A stretch of 64,000 bases of DNA from Streptomyces cinnamoneus (GCF_014650495.1 NZ_BMVB01000003.1:62001-126000), one strand, 5' to 3'. Positions 34,669 through 43,769 are shown, counted from the first letter of the stretch. Notes: generated from the letters alone by a model not told the origin. Translations and numbers: made by a program.

Positions 34669-35262
34669 CTAGCGCGGCGCAGAGTCGTCGGCCTTGAACG
34701 GGCCGCCGTGGCCGGGCACGATCAGGTCGGCGGCGGTTAGCACTCGAAGCCGGGAAGCACGCAGTACCTCACGGTCCGGGGCTACGGGGTCGTCCGCCGG
34801 TCCGTCCGAGTGCCACCACAGGTCGCCGGCGAACGCCACCACACCCGAGTCCGTGCCGGCCAGCAGCGTGATGTCCTCGGGGCTGTGACCGGGGGTGCGG
34901 ATCAGCCGTAGTGACGGTGTGAGTTCGTAGCCCTCCGCGTCCCGGTTCTTCCACTGGTCGCCCAGGTACTCCACCTTGTGGTCATGGACCCGGGCCCGGC
35001 CGAACAGGCCCACGTTCATGGTGTTGTCCGGGTGGTGGTGGCTGAGGACCACGTCGGTGATGTCGTCGGGGCCGAGCCCCAACTCCGCGAGCGGGCCGAG
35101 GATGTGGTCGCGGTCGGCCACCATGCCCGGGTCGAAGATCACATGCCGGCCGGCGTCGGAGATGTACGAGACGGTGGCGGCGACTCCGGGGCCGGTGGAG
35201 CCGACGTAGCCGGTGGTCAGGATCGTGTACACGGCGCTGCGGCCGAGCGGTGCGTCTGTCAT
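34669..35262 (-). CDS. Metallo-beta-lactamase-fold hydrolase
   Basis: 197 aa. The zinc-binding motif reads SHHHPDN (about 75-81) rather than HxHxDH, so the usual second-zinc His is Asn. Other ligand His residues are in RTPGHSPED and VPGHGGPF, and the Asp in AGDLWW. Overall closest to MBLAC1/AHL-lactonase-like MBL proteins. Start at 35262 (preceded by AGGATGGGGG) was preferred over 35271. The gene is divergent from a GlxA-type regulator with GTGCCAC repeats between, so it is a likely target of that regulator. Substrate unknown. Confidence 0.85.
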   Translation of the reverse strand: MTDAPLGRSAVYTILTTGYVGSTGPGVAATVSYISDAGRHVIFDPGMVADRDHILGPLAELGLGPDDITDVVLSHHHPDNTMNVGLFGRARVHDHKVEYLGDQWKNRDAEGYELTPSLRLIRTPGHSPEDITLLAGTDSGVVAFAGDLWWHSDGPADDPVAPDREVLRASRLRVLTAADLIVPGHGGPFKADDSAPR

Positions 35263-35298
35263 GACCCCCATCCTTCCGGGCCGGGCGACCGCCTACGA

Positions 35299-35348
35299 GT
35301 GGCACTTCTGCCGCTGATCGCAGGATTCGTGCCACACTCGTGCCACAC
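35299..35348. promoter_or_regulatory. GTGCCAC repeats between the MBL gene and GlxA-type regulator
   Basis: TCGTGCCACAC occurs twice in direct tandem (35327-35337 and 35338-35348), and the inverse GTGGCAC is at 35299-35305. The set lies in the 93-bp divergent gap and ends 7 bp before the regulator's GTG. Two direct and one inverted site is the kind of pattern bound by AraC/GlxA-type regulators, so this is a candidate operator for autoregulation and control of the MBL gene. Confidence 0.5.
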
Positions 35349-35355
35349 TGCTCAC

Positions 35356-36312
35356 GTGCCTCCCTTCGTGACCGTCGCCGCATACGCCCCGCCCGGAGTC
35401 GGCATGCTCGCCGTCGGCATCGTCACCGAGGTGTTCGGCCCGCACGGGGAGGGGCTGCCCGGCTTCGACTTCGCCCTGTGCACCGAACGGCCCGGGCCGG
35501 TCCCCACCGACGTCGGCGTGCCGCTCGGCATCGTGCACGGCCTGGACCGGCTGGCCGCCGCGGATCTGGTCATTGCCCTGCCATGGGCCGGTTTCCGCAC
35601 CCCGCCCGGGCCCGCCGTACTCGACGCGCTGTCAGCCGCACACGAACGCGGTTCGCTGGTCGCCGCCCACTGCGTCGGCACGTTCGCGCTCGCCGCCGCC
35701 GGGCTGCTCGACGGCCGACGCGCCACCACCCACTGGCGGTTCGCCGAACTGCTGGGCCGCCGCCACCCGGCCGTCACCGTCGAACCCGACGCCCTCTACA
35801 TCGACGAAGGGCGGATCACCACGGGCGCGGGAGCCGCCGCCGGCTTCGATCTGTGCCTGCACCTGCTGAGGCGGGAGTACGGAGCCGCGATGGCCAACGC
35901 CATCGCCCGGGACATGGTGCTGCCCGCCCACCGCGACGGCGGGCAAGCGCAATATCTGGCAGCCCCTGTCCCCGAGGACTGCCAGGACCAGCGTCTCGCC
36001 GAGGTGCTCGCCTGGGCCCGCGAGCACCTCCACGAACCACTTCCCGTCGCAGAACTGGCCCGGCGCGCTGTGATGAGCAAACGCTCCTTCGCCCGCCGCT
36101 TCGCCGCCGCGACCGGCACCACCCCGCACGCCTGGCTCCGCGGCCTGCGACTGAGCAGCGCCGAGGAACTCCTGGAGACCACGGACCTGCCGGTCGAGGA
36201 GATCGCCCGCCGGGTCGGATACGGAAGCGCGGCCGTCCTGCGCGAACAGTTCGTGCGCCGCCGGGGAGTGCCACCCCGTTCCTACCGCCGCTCCTTCGCC
36301 AACACGCCGTAG
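35356..36312 (+). CDS. GlxA-family (DJ-1/PfpI + AraC) transcriptional regulator
   Basis: 318 aa. N-terminal DJ-1/PfpI-like domain (VAAYAPPGVGMLAVGIVTEV; the nucleophile-elbow Cys is in AAHCVGTFALAAAG), then an AraC-type double helix-turn-helix (LAEVLAWAREHLHEPLPVAE, then ETTDLPVEEIARRVGYGS and QFVRRRGVPPRSYRRSF). GlxA regulators usually control catabolic or nitrogen-related genes. The GTG at 35356 lacks a clear ribosome site; the next in-frame GTG at 35368 is an alternative. It is divergent from the MBL gene, its likely target. Confidence 0.9.
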   Translation: MPPFVTVAAYAPPGVGMLAVGIVTEVFGPHGEGLPGFDFALCTERPGPVPTDVGVPLGIVHGLDRLAAADLVIALPWAGFRTPPGPAVLDALSAAHERGSLVAAHCVGTFALAAAGLLDGRRATTHWRFAELLGRRHPAVTVEPDALYIDEGRITTGAGAAAGFDLCLHLLRREYGAAMANAIARDMVLPAHRDGGQAQYLAAPVPEDCQDQRLAEVLAWAREHLHEPLPVAELARRAVMSKRSFARRFAAATGTTPHAWLRGLRLSSAEELLETTDLPVEEIARRVGYGSAAVLREQFVRRRGVPPRSYRRSFANTP

Positions 36313-36437
36313 CGGACAGGGCGAGCGGGTGGGCCACGCTATCCGCTGGGTTACCTGCCCCCGGCGGGCCGGGCTGAGTACCTCGCGGCCCGAGCCGACC
36401 ATGACCGTCAACCCGGCTGGAACCAGAAGGAGTCTTC

Positions 36438-37268
36438 ATGACAGCGCCACAGCGGAGGGACGAAGAGAGGGACGAAGAAGTACTGGCCGGAGGTGGTGTC
36501 AACCATGTCGTGCGGATCGGGTCGACTGTTCGTCGGCCTGTGGGACCGTGGACCCGAACGGTCCACGCACTGCTTGATCACCTGCAGTCTGCAGGGTTCG
36601 CCGGTGCCCCGCGAGCTCACGGCTTCGATACCGAGGGCCGGGGAATCCTCGATTTCCTCCCGGGCAGCGTCGCCGGTTATCCGCTGCCGGACTACGTGCG
36701 ATCAGACGCAACCTTGCAGGCCGTGGCTGTGATGTTGCGCAGGTACCACGACGCCACCGTCAGCTTCACTCCTGCGGAGGATGCCAGTTGGTATTTTCCC
36801 GGACGCGAGCCGGCCGAGGTGATCTGCCACGGTGACGTCGCTCCCTACAACTGTGTCTTCCGCGACGAGAGGCCGGTCGCGTTCATCGACTTCGATACGG
36901 CCCACCCCGGCCCTCGTATCTGGGACCTCGCCTACGCCGCCTATCGGTTCGTGCCCCTGACCGATCCGGGCAACGGCGACTTCACGCTGCCCGTCGAGGA
37001 ACAGGCCCGTCGACTCCGGCTTCTCGCGGACGCCTATCAGCTTGACCACAAGGATCGGGCTGCGCTGGCCGACACTGCCCGGGACCGCTTGGAACACCTG
37101 GTCCGCCACATGCACGAGCAAGCCGACGCCGGCAACGCCGCGTTCGCCGAGCACATCGCCGCGGGACACGACGCCCTCTACCGCACCGACGCGGCACACA
37201 TCGCTCGCCACTCATCAGCCTTCACGGAAGCGTTGATGCGAAACCTCCCGCAGCGCCGAAGCTGCTGA
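36438..37268 (+). CDS. Aminoglycoside-phosphotransferase-family kinase
   Basis: 276 aa of the APH/choline-kinase superfamily. The catalytic loop is VICHGDVAPYNCVF (HGDxxxxN, Asp as base) and the metal-binding Asp is in FIDFDTAHPGPRIWDLAYA. The N-terminal lobe is short, with GGGVNHVVRIG as the strand pair around ATP. AGAAGGAG lies before the ATG. Members phosphorylate antibiotics, sugars, choline or other small molecules, and the substrate cannot be read here. It stands alone. Confidence 0.88.
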   Translation: MTAPQRRDEERDEEVLAGGGVNHVVRIGSTVRRPVGPWTRTVHALLDHLQSAGFAGAPRAHGFDTEGRGILDFLPGSVAGYPLPDYVRSDATLQAVAVMLRRYHDATVSFTPAEDASWYFPGREPAEVICHGDVAPYNCVFRDERPVAFIDFDTAHPGPRIWDLAYAAYRFVPLTDPGNGDFTLPVEEQARRLRLLADAYQLDHKDRAALADTARDRLEHLVRHMHEQADAGNAAFAEHIAAGHDALYRTDAAHIARHSSAFTEALMRNLPQRRSC

Positions 37269-37310
37269 GGGCGGAGGCGAGGTGGTGGCGGGCGCCCCCG
37301 GTCGGCTACT

Positions 37311-38921
37311 TCACGGGCCGATCTCGAACTGGGGCGGCTTGAGGCCGGTGAGGCATCCGGTTTGCGGGGCGGTCGGATTGTCGAAGAAGGAGACGGTGAT
37401 CTCTTGGGCGCACCGTGAGGTGGCGAACACCACGTGGGGCTCGTAGGGGACCGTGACGACCGTGGCGCGGCTCAGCGTGCGGGCGACGTACGGGCCGTTG
37501 TCCGCCCCGGTCTGGGAGTCGAAGCCGCCGGACAGGGCGAGGGTGGGGATGTCGCTCCGTGTGACGTCCCGGATCGAGGGTGGCGCTGCGGGGACGTTCC
37601 AGACGTCGCAGTCCGGACGGAGGAAGGTGAGCTGCGGGGCCTGGGCCAGTACCGAGCGGGGGAACGACGGGAACACGTTCCGACCGCCCCGGATCGCCTC
37701 GGCCCGGCTCTCGTACGGCACCCACTCACTGCAGAAGATGCCGTAGGCGAGCCCGTGGGCCGCCCTGCCGAAAGCCTCGGGGCTGAGCTTGCCGCCGGCC
37801 CATTGTTCGGCGATCCGCTGGGGTTTGCCGTGGGCCAGCTCGTCGAGGGAACGGGGTACGCCCGGTGCCACGTGGGTGGCGGAGGTCATCCAGTTCACCA
37901 GGGCTCCGCCGTCCAGTACGACCTTCACCGGCTCCGGGTGGCCGGGGACCGTGACGGTGGTGGTGACCGGGTGGGCTTCGAGTTCCCGGACGAGGCGTTC
38001 GAAGGTGGAGGACAGGTTCGGATAGCGGCGGTTGCACGCGGGCTGCTCCGCGCATGCCTTGAACAGGCCGTCGAAGCCCTGCCGGGCGCTGCTCCAGGTG
38101 AGCGCCGACCCCGCCTTGGACGGCGGCAGGATGCCGTCGATGCCGACCGACCGGATTCCCTGGGGGTGTTGGCGCATGTAGATGAGCGCCAGGTGGGTGC
38201 CGTAGGAGATGCCGAACACGTTCCACTGGTCGATGCCCAGCGCGACGCGCAGGTCGGCGTAGTCGGCGGCGCTCTCGGTGTCGTTGTAGGCGCTGAGGTC
38301 GGCGCCGCGGGCCACCAGCTGCTCGCGGCAGGTGCGTGTCGCCTCGACGTGCAGGCGCTCGGTGGACGGCGCGTCGTAGACGAGGCCGACGGCGCGTGCG
38401 TTGAACTCGTCGATGTTGGGGCAGGTGAGCGCCGGGTCGGCCGAGTACGTGCCCCGCTGGGACATGAAGATCACGTCGCGGTCGCGGTTCAGGCCGCCGT
38501 CGACCGCCATCTTCGCCTCCCCGACGGCGTCGTCGCCGGGCCCGCCGGCGAGCCACACGATCGGGTCCGGTTTCGGTTTGTCGGCCACCGCCGGCACGAT
38601 GGCGACACTGAGGGTGATCTGCCGGCCGTCGGGCTTGGCGCGGTTCTCGGGCACGGTGAGCGTTCCGCAGCGGGCCTCTTTGAGCACGTCGATCGGCTCC
38701 GGCGTCCTCGGGCAGGGGCCCGGCTCGAAGTGGGCGTCGCCCACCGTCCGGGCGACTGCGCCGATCACTGCTCCGGTGAAGGCGCCGGGGCCGGGGCCGT
38801 GTTCTGCGTGTGCGGGCGTCGCGAGCAGGCCGGTGACGAGGATTCCGGTCGCCACCGCGGCCGGCGTGGCGTGGAGCCGGCACATGGTGCGGCGACGGCG
38901 GGGTGCGTGGTCGAGTGCCAT
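37311..38921 (-). CDS. Secreted S33 alpha/beta-hydrolase (tripeptidyl aminopeptidase-like), copy 1
   Basis: 536 aa. A basic N-terminus and hydrophobic stretch (ATGILVTGLLATPAHA) form the signal peptide. The hydrolase core has VWLAGGPG, the nucleophile in FGISYGTHLALIY, the Asp in LSGGFDSQTG and the His in YEPHVVFAT. Cys residues suited to extracellular disulfides are present. Family: SlpD/SlpE/TAP-like proline- or tripeptidyl-aminopeptidases. It ends the pair of tandem paralogues: the start lies 12 bp after the stop of copy 2, so both are on one transcript and coupled. Confidence 0.9.
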   Translation of the reverse strand: MALDHAPRRRRTMCRLHATPAAVATGILVTGLLATPAHAEHGPGPGAFTGAVIGAVARTVGDAHFEPGPCPRTPEPIDVLKEARCGTLTVPENRAKPDGRQITLSVAIVPAVADKPKPDPIVWLAGGPGDDAVGEAKMAVDGGLNRDRDVIFMSQRGTYSADPALTCPNIDEFNARAVGLVYDAPSTERLHVEATRTCREQLVARGADLSAYNDTESAADYADLRVALGIDQWNVFGISYGTHLALIYMRQHPQGIRSVGIDGILPPSKAGSALTWSSARQGFDGLFKACAEQPACNRRYPNLSSTFERLVRELEAHPVTTTVTVPGHPEPVKVVLDGGALVNWMTSATHVAPGVPRSLDELAHGKPQRIAEQWAGGKLSPEAFGRAAHGLAYGIFCSEWVPYESRAEAIRGGRNVFPSFPRSVLAQAPQLTFLRPDCDVWNVPAAPPSIRDVTRSDIPTLALSGGFDSQTGADNGPYVARTLSRATVVTVPYEPHVVFATSRCAQEITVSFFDNPTAPQTGCLTGLKPPQFEIGP

Positions 38922-38933
38922 CTGACCTCCCGG

Positions 38934-40481
38934 TCACTTCGGGATGATCGTGAACGGTTTCGGGGTGAGACCCGCCACGCAACCGGTGTCGGGTGCGGTC
39001 GGACGGGCGAGGAACGAGGCCAGCACCCGTTGCGCGCAGGGCGATTGCGGGACCACCCAGTGCCCGATTCCGGGGATCTGCACGGAGGTCGAGCGGGACA
39101 GCGTACGGGCCGCGACCCGTGCCCAGCTCGCCCCTGTCTTCGTATCGAACGTCCCGGAGATGGTGAGCGTCGGCACCGCGCTGACGGTGGCCACCCGCTG
39201 GGCGGAGGTGCGGTCCCGTACGTTCCAGATGCGGCACACCTGGTGCTGGAACGGAAGCTGCGGCGCCTGGGCCAGGACCGTGTCCGGCCAGCCGGGGAAG
39301 GCTTGACGCCCCGCCTTCAGCACGTCGGACGGCGTAGAGCCCGGCACCCACTCGCTGCACGCCACCGATTCGGTCAGGCCGTGGGCGGTCCGGCCGACGG
39401 CCTGGACCGAGTCGGCCGCACGGGCCTGCGCGAAGCGCTCCGGACGTCCGTGGGCGAGCTCCTCGATCGCCGCGGGCACGTCGGGTGGCTTGACGGCATT
39501 GGCGACCAGCAGGTTCAGTACTGCGCCCCCGTCGAGGACGACCTTCACCGGGTCTCCTCCGCCTGGCGGCCGGGCGCTCAGCGTCAAGGGCTGTGCTTCC
39601 AGCCTGCGCACCTGCTCGGTGAGGGTTTGACGAAGGCGCGGGTAGCGGCTCTTGCAGCGGGACTCGGCTGCGCATGCCTTGAGGAGGTTCTCGATGCCCT
39701 CCCGGGCGCTGCTCCAGGTCCACGGCAGGGTTGCGGTCTGCGGAGGTGTGACCGAGTCGAGCGCCACCGCGCGAATCCCCTGGGGGTGCTTGCGCAGGTA
39801 GGTGAGGGCCAGGTCGCTGCCGTAGGAGTAGCCGTAGACGTTCCACTGGGGGATGCCCAGCGCCCTGCGCAGGTCGGCGAAGTCGGCGGCGTTCTCGGTG
39901 GTGTTGTAGGCGCTCAGGTCGGTCCCGTCGGCTGCCAGGCGGTTCCGGCACTTCTTCGCCGAGTCCAGCATGAGCCGTTCCGCCTGCGGCGCGTCGTGAC
40001 CGAGCCCCACGTACTGCGCGGAGAACCGGTCCAGCTCCGGGCAGGCGAGGTTCGGCCGGTCGTAGAGGTTGCCGCGCTGGGCCATGACGATCAGCGCGCG
40101 GTCCCGGTTCAGGCCGGAGTCGACCAGGAAGGGTATGTCGTCGAACGTGTCGCCGCCGGGGCCGCCCGCCATGAACACCACCGGGTCCTCGGCGGGCTTC
40201 GCCGACCTGGCGGGAATGACCGCTGCGGCCAGCCGGATCGTCCGGCTGCCGGGGCGGGCGCGGTTCTCGGGGACTTCCAGGAAACCGCAGCGTGCGGTGG
40301 TCAACGCGGCGATCGGCTCGGGCGTCTTCGGGCAGGGACCGGGAACGAACCGCGACGGGGCGGTCGGGCTGGGCCCGGCGGTGTGGCCGCGTGGTGACGC
40401 GGCACCGCTCGATATCGGGTCGAACGCCGCCAAGACCAGGGCGGCCGTGGCAGCCACCGCATGGATGCCGTGCTTGGTCAT
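38934..40481 (-). CDS. Secreted S33 alpha/beta-hydrolase (tripeptidyl aminopeptidase-like), copy 2
   Basis: 515 aa, first gene of the pair. Signal peptide HAVAATAALVLAAF. The core mirrors copy 1: VVFMAGGPGGD, nucleophile in YGYSYGSDLALTY, Asp in ISGTFDTKTG, His in IPGIGHWVVPQ. Start at 40481 with GAGGAA upstream; an in-frame ATG at 40505 is an alternative. The two proteins are similar along their length but differ around the nucleophile and in the cap region (about residues 290-400), so an old duplication with altered substrate range is likely. They should release peptides outside the cell. Confidence 0.9.
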   Translation of the reverse strand: MTKHGIHAVAATAALVLAAFDPISSGAASPRGHTAGPSPTAPSRFVPGPCPKTPEPIAALTTARCGFLEVPENRARPGSRTIRLAAAVIPARSAKPAEDPVVFMAGGPGGDTFDDIPFLVDSGLNRDRALIVMAQRGNLYDRPNLACPELDRFSAQYVGLGHDAPQAERLMLDSAKKCRNRLAADGTDLSAYNTTENAADFADLRRALGIPQWNVYGYSYGSDLALTYLRKHPQGIRAVALDSVTPPQTATLPWTWSSAREGIENLLKACAAESRCKSRYPRLRQTLTEQVRRLEAQPLTLSARPPGGGDPVKVVLDGGAVLNLLVANAVKPPDVPAAIEELAHGRPERFAQARAADSVQAVGRTAHGLTESVACSEWVPGSTPSDVLKAGRQAFPGWPDTVLAQAPQLPFQHQVCRIWNVRDRTSAQRVATVSAVPTLTISGTFDTKTGASWARVAARTLSRSTSVQIPGIGHWVVPQSPCAQRVLASFLARPTAPDTGCVAGLTPKPFTIIPK

Positions 40482-40820
40482 GTGATCCCGTTCCTCTGCC
40501 GACATCCACGGCTGCCCAGCCGGGCAACTTCGTAGCGGTTTGGGCGGATCGCGCGTTATGGACGATACCGGGTGGGCCGGAGGGGCGCACACGGACCGCC
40601 GGGGCCGGGTGAATCCCAAGTTCAAGCAGCGGCGCGCCGCCTGGCCACCGGGAGCCCCGCCCGGGACGACGAGACCGCCACTCTCTGGCTCGTCGGACTG
40701 CGCTTCGCCGCCCTCTTCATCTGGTCGGCGAGGTGATCCGGAAGAAGCGGCCGGCAGCCGGATCGGCGCCCAGCAGCCGCGGCAGAGGCCCTGGCAGGTG
40801 ATGGTGACACCGTGACCGGC

Positions 40821-40897
40821 CCGGGCGCGGGGGCTCGGGCGTGGGCGCGGGGGTCAGGGGTGGGCGCGGGGGTCAGGGTGGGCGCGGGGGTCAGGGG
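40821..40897. repeat. G-rich 18-19 bp tandem repeat
   Basis: About three copies of GTGGGCGCGGGGGTCAGG (from 40841), preceded by a diverged copy at 40821. It is very rich in runs of G and could form quadruplexes. It lies between the promoter side of the S33 pair and the 3' end of the DUF6087-like gene. The rest of 40482-40919 shows no gene. Confidence 0.7.
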
Positions 40898-40919
40898 TGG
40901 GTGACGAGAATGCCTGACA

Positions 40920-41246
40920 TCAACGGTCTTGGTCTTCGGCCGGTGCAGTTCGCCGGTGTCGTCCGGTTCCTTCGCCCAGCGCCGGGCGGTCCCACTCAGC
41001 CGGGCGTTGCTCTCTCGGTGGCGCCGGGTACAGGACCGCCTTGGCGGCGGCCAGGTCCGGTGTGATGCTTACCGTCACCCACTCGGTCCCGTCCCACTCC
41101 TGGATGACACGGGGTGCGCCCGGGTCGACATGCGAGCCACGGTGCGGCCCTTCGGTGAGCGGTACGGCCCGCAGCCGGCCGCACATGCGCGACCTCCGCT
41201 CGTCCCGTCTCCGTGCCCATTCGGCCAATGGCTCGTCGTCGTCCAT
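40920..41246 (-). CDS. DUF6087-like small hydrophilic protein
   Basis: 108 aa. Pattern as I recall for DUF6087: an N-terminal charged helix (EPLAEWARRRDERRSRM), then PLTEGPHRGSHVDPGAPRVI followed by QEWDGTEWVTV, then WDRPALGEGTGRHRR. In Streptomyces these small genes often sit near XRE regulators and mobile regions, but no such neighbour is intact here. There is no good ribosome site at 41246, so expression is uncertain. Function unknown. Confidence 0.65.
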   Translation of the reverse strand: MDDDEPLAEWARRRDERRSRMCGRLRAVPLTEGPHRGSHVDPGAPRVIQEWDGTEWVTVSITPDLAAAKAVLYPAPPREQRPAEWDRPALGEGTGRHRRTAPAEDQDR

Positions 41247-41536
41247 GGAGGACAGGATGGCGTACTCGCCGGCGCGCTCGGGGGCGCATGCGCGAATCCG
41301 TGCCCGGCAGCCGGACCGTACGCGGCGGCAACGGGGAAACCTGCCGCGAGCTGGTCATCGGCGGGCAGACCGTCCGCGACGGCCACACCAGGCGAACACC
41401 GACACCCTGGCCACCGTCCTCGCCTGCACCCGGGAAAGGACAGGCTCGGTCACCGCGCTTCCGGCGGTCGGATCGGACGTCACCGCACATCCCACCGCCG
41501 TGACCACGAGCCGGGCGAACCTTCCTGGCCAGAGGG

Positions 41537-41851
41537 CTACTTCTCGCGCAGAGTCTGGATTTCGGCGGCCAGCGCAGCCAGATCACGCACGTGCGTGTAG
41601 TACCTGGTCGCGTACTCGTCGTCGATCGCCGGGAGAACCTTCTCGAACACCGCCGTCAGCCGGATCAAGCCTTTGCCGCGCTGTTCGTCGAGCGGGCCCT
41701 TGAGAACGCCCAGGGCGTAGCCGTAGGCGTCCGCATCAAGCATCACCATGTCCTGGTCCTCGATGTCCAGGCCACGAAAGCCCGGCGGGAACGGCATGGC
41801 CATGTGCTCGGCCATCATCTGCGAGAGCACGTCGAGCTTCTCTTCGACCAT
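41537..41851 (-). CDS. 104-aa conserved-looking hypothetical protein
   Basis: Helical, acidic protein (EEKLDVLSQMMAEHMAMPFP, then RGLDIEDQDMVMLDADAYGY, C-terminal TRYYTHVRDLAALAAEIQ). GGCAGGAT lies 8-10 bases before the ATG. Codon usage and lack of low complexity support a real gene. No family recognised. It is followed in the opposite direction by decayed sequence. Confidence 0.65.
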   Translation of the reverse strand: MVEEKLDVLSQMMAEHMAMPFPPGFRGLDIEDQDMVMLDADAYGYALGVLKGPLDEQRGKGLIRLTAVFEKVLPAIDDEYATRYYTHVRDLAALAAEIQTLREK

Positions 41852-41900
41852 GCGTGAGATCCTGCCGGATCACACCCGGTGAACCAAAGCGGTCACGGCA

Positions 41901-42335
41901 CTAGCCGGCCAACGGCAAAGCGGCCGCCACCTCGTTCCGCTCCTTGCGGCCGACCAGCGGGAAGGTGATCTTCAGTCCCTGCCCGCTCTCCGGGAAGGAG
42001 ACGACGAAGGACGAGTTGAGCAGGCGTTCCTTGATCTCCGAGCGGACGAGGCCGGCGCGCGGGATCGTCATCAGGTGCTCCTCCGGGCGGGCGAACGTCG
42101 GGTTGGCCCGGAAGATGAAGATGCGGCGGTCGGTCATCGCCAGGTACATGGGGGTCGGTACCGGAACCACGGCCATGGCGCCACCGCTCATGATCGCCGA
42201 GGCCGCCGCGAACGCCGCGGTGCGGCGCGCGGAGACGGAACTCAGGTTCACGATGGTCGTCACCTCGACCCGCTCCCCGGGCTCAAGCAGGGGGTCGACG
42301 GCGGCCAACAGCAGTCGGCGGCGCTTTCCGTTCAC
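41901..42335 (-). CDS. Small PH-like / YokE-type hypothetical protein
   Basis: 144 aa from a GTG at 42333-42335 with CAGGAG upstream. Sequence: VDPLLEPGERVEVTTIVNLS, a hydrophobic hairpin (AAFAAASAIMSGGAMAVV), then MYLAMTDRRIFIFRANPTF and a C-terminal strand LKITFPLVGRKER. The order 'PGE-V ... L-TDRRL' is that of bacterial PH-like (bPH) domains. One hydrophobic hairpin may touch the membrane. No partner genes. Function unknown. Confidence 0.65.
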   Translation of the reverse strand: MNGKRRRLLLAAVDPLLEPGERVEVTTIVNLSSVSARRTAAFAAASAIMSGGAMAVVPVPTPMYLAMTDRRIFIFRANPTFARPEEHLMTIPRAGLVRSEIKERLLNSSFVVSFPESGQGLKITFPLVGRKERNEVAAALPLAG

Positions 42336-42706
42336 GGGTCGTACTCCTGAAGGCGTGCGTGAACCGGACGGAATGTTCGCGTCCGGTTGGCATACCTTGC
42401 CATACGCGGTTGCGTAGGGCGTCCCCCGCATTCGGAAGGACCAGTTCGGGGCGATTTGCGGCGCGGGCGGGGGCGCGAGGGCGTCCAGCAGCTGCCGCAC
42501 GGGGGTACCGGTGGGCGCGCTCGGCCGCCGGCGCACCGTGCCCTGATACCCCGACGGCGCAGGAAGCACCGTTGTCACTCCAAACCGCCCGTAGGTGTAA
42601 TGGACCGATCTCACACTCATTCGTAACTTCATGGGCAGTGGGGCTACTTCGTGAGCAAGTCTCCCAACAGGCACGTCGAACCCCCGGAGGGAAGGGGAAG
42701 TATCTG
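42336..42706. other. Intergenic, divergent promoters only
   Basis: About 370 bp between divergently transcribed genes. An AT-richer stretch near 42595-42640 (TGTAATGGACCGATCTCACA and following) is the likely promoter of the secreted phosphodiesterase-like gene. No repeat or further gene recognised. Confidence 0.4.
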
Positions 42707-43537
42707 ATGAGACTCGGAAAGGCTGGTGCAGGCGCCGCGCTCATGACGCTGGCGCTCGGCATCCCGGCGGCCCCGGCCGCCGCCGCATCCATGCCGGCCG
42801 GCATAGGTGCTGCACTGCCCGCCTGTCCCCAGGTCTTCGGGCATGGCGGCTACCCGACCGGGGCCACTCCCTGGCAGCGGGACCAGATCCGCCAGCCCAA
42901 CAACCCCAGGGCCCTCGCCCGGCAGAAGAGCTGGGGCGCGGCCGGCGTCGAGGCCGACCTGCAACTGACCAAGGACGGCACCAAGGGCGTCATGTGGCAC
43001 AACGCCACGACGAACGGACTCACCGGTACCCGCAGGGCCGTCACCGACGTCTGGTGGGCCACCGGCGCCGACAGGCTCAAGGGCCGGAAGATCGCCCGGG
43101 GCCCGTATGCCGGCGAAACCGTCTACACCTTCCGGGAATGGCTGGACGACGCCAGGGCCAAGAAGCTCATCCCCCTGGTGGAAGTCAAGGGCGAAGCCGG
43201 GCAGTCGCTGCTCAACGGCGACGCCACCATCCGGGAACGGGCCTGGCGCGAGGTGATCGCCCCCGTCAAGGAGCGCATAGCCGCCCAGGAAATCATGATC
43301 TACACGCGGGACGCAGCGCTCAAGCCCGAGCTGGCCCACCGCCTCGACGCCGCAGGACTCGCCGCCACCCGCACCCGTCATCCCCTCTGGGTCGACGGCA
43401 TCGGCTGGCAGGAGCCGCCGCCGACGGCCTCCGGTAACCACGAGCGGTGGCGCAGCACCCTCGACCGGGCACCCCGGCGCGTCGCCACCTCGTGGACCAA
43501 GGACTACACCGGCTGGCTGAAGGGCAAGTGCGCCTGA
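42707..43537 (+). CDS. Secreted glycerophosphodiester phosphodiesterase-like protein
   Basis: 276 aa. The ATG follows GGAGGGAAGGGG. Signal peptide MRLGKAGAGAALMTLALG, with cleavage near AAAAS. The TIM-barrel GDPD pattern is visible: FGHGGYPTG (usual HRG replaced by HGG), GAAGVEADLQLTKDGTKGVM with the metal-binding Glu and Asp, WHN as second His, and a later Glu in LVEVKGE. It should hydrolyse glycerophosphodiesters or wall teichoic-acid-like polymers outside the cell to recover phosphate or glycerol phosphate. The HGG variant lowers certainty on activity. Confidence 0.8.
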   Translation: MRLGKAGAGAALMTLALGIPAAPAAAASMPAGIGAALPACPQVFGHGGYPTGATPWQRDQIRQPNNPRALARQKSWGAAGVEADLQLTKDGTKGVMWHNATTNGLTGTRRAVTDVWWATGADRLKGRKIARGPYAGETVYTFREWLDDARAKKLIPLVEVKGEAGQSLLNGDATIRERAWREVIAPVKERIAAQEIMIYTRDAALKPELAHRLDAAGLAATRTRHPLWVDGIGWQEPPPTASGNHERWRSTLDRAPRRVATSWTKDYTGWLKGKCA

Positions 43538-43769
43538 GTGTTCCGCCCACGCCCGTCGACGCCCGTCGACGCCCGTCAGGCGTTGCTGCGCCGGGCAGTT
43601 CGCGCCCGGCGCAGCGCAGGGAGTTGAGGCCGCCCACCACCACGCCCGGTTCGGCGGCACCTTCAATGAACGCATCAAGCGCTACCTCGGTAAAGAGTTC
43701 GAAGCCGCTGTGACAAAAGGGTAGCCTTCCCCTGTTTTGTTTCAGCACTGACAAAGGACTTCAGAAGCC

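Noticed and set aside
37434-40590. Very long frames on both strands over the S33 pair
   Set aside because: They are frame shadows of two well-defined hydrolases and show no motifs of their own.
43620-43724. Plus-strand stretch ending FGGTFNERIKRYLGKEFEAA
   Set aside because: Looks like the C-terminus of some protein, but there is no start, no family could be named and upstream sequence is low complexity.
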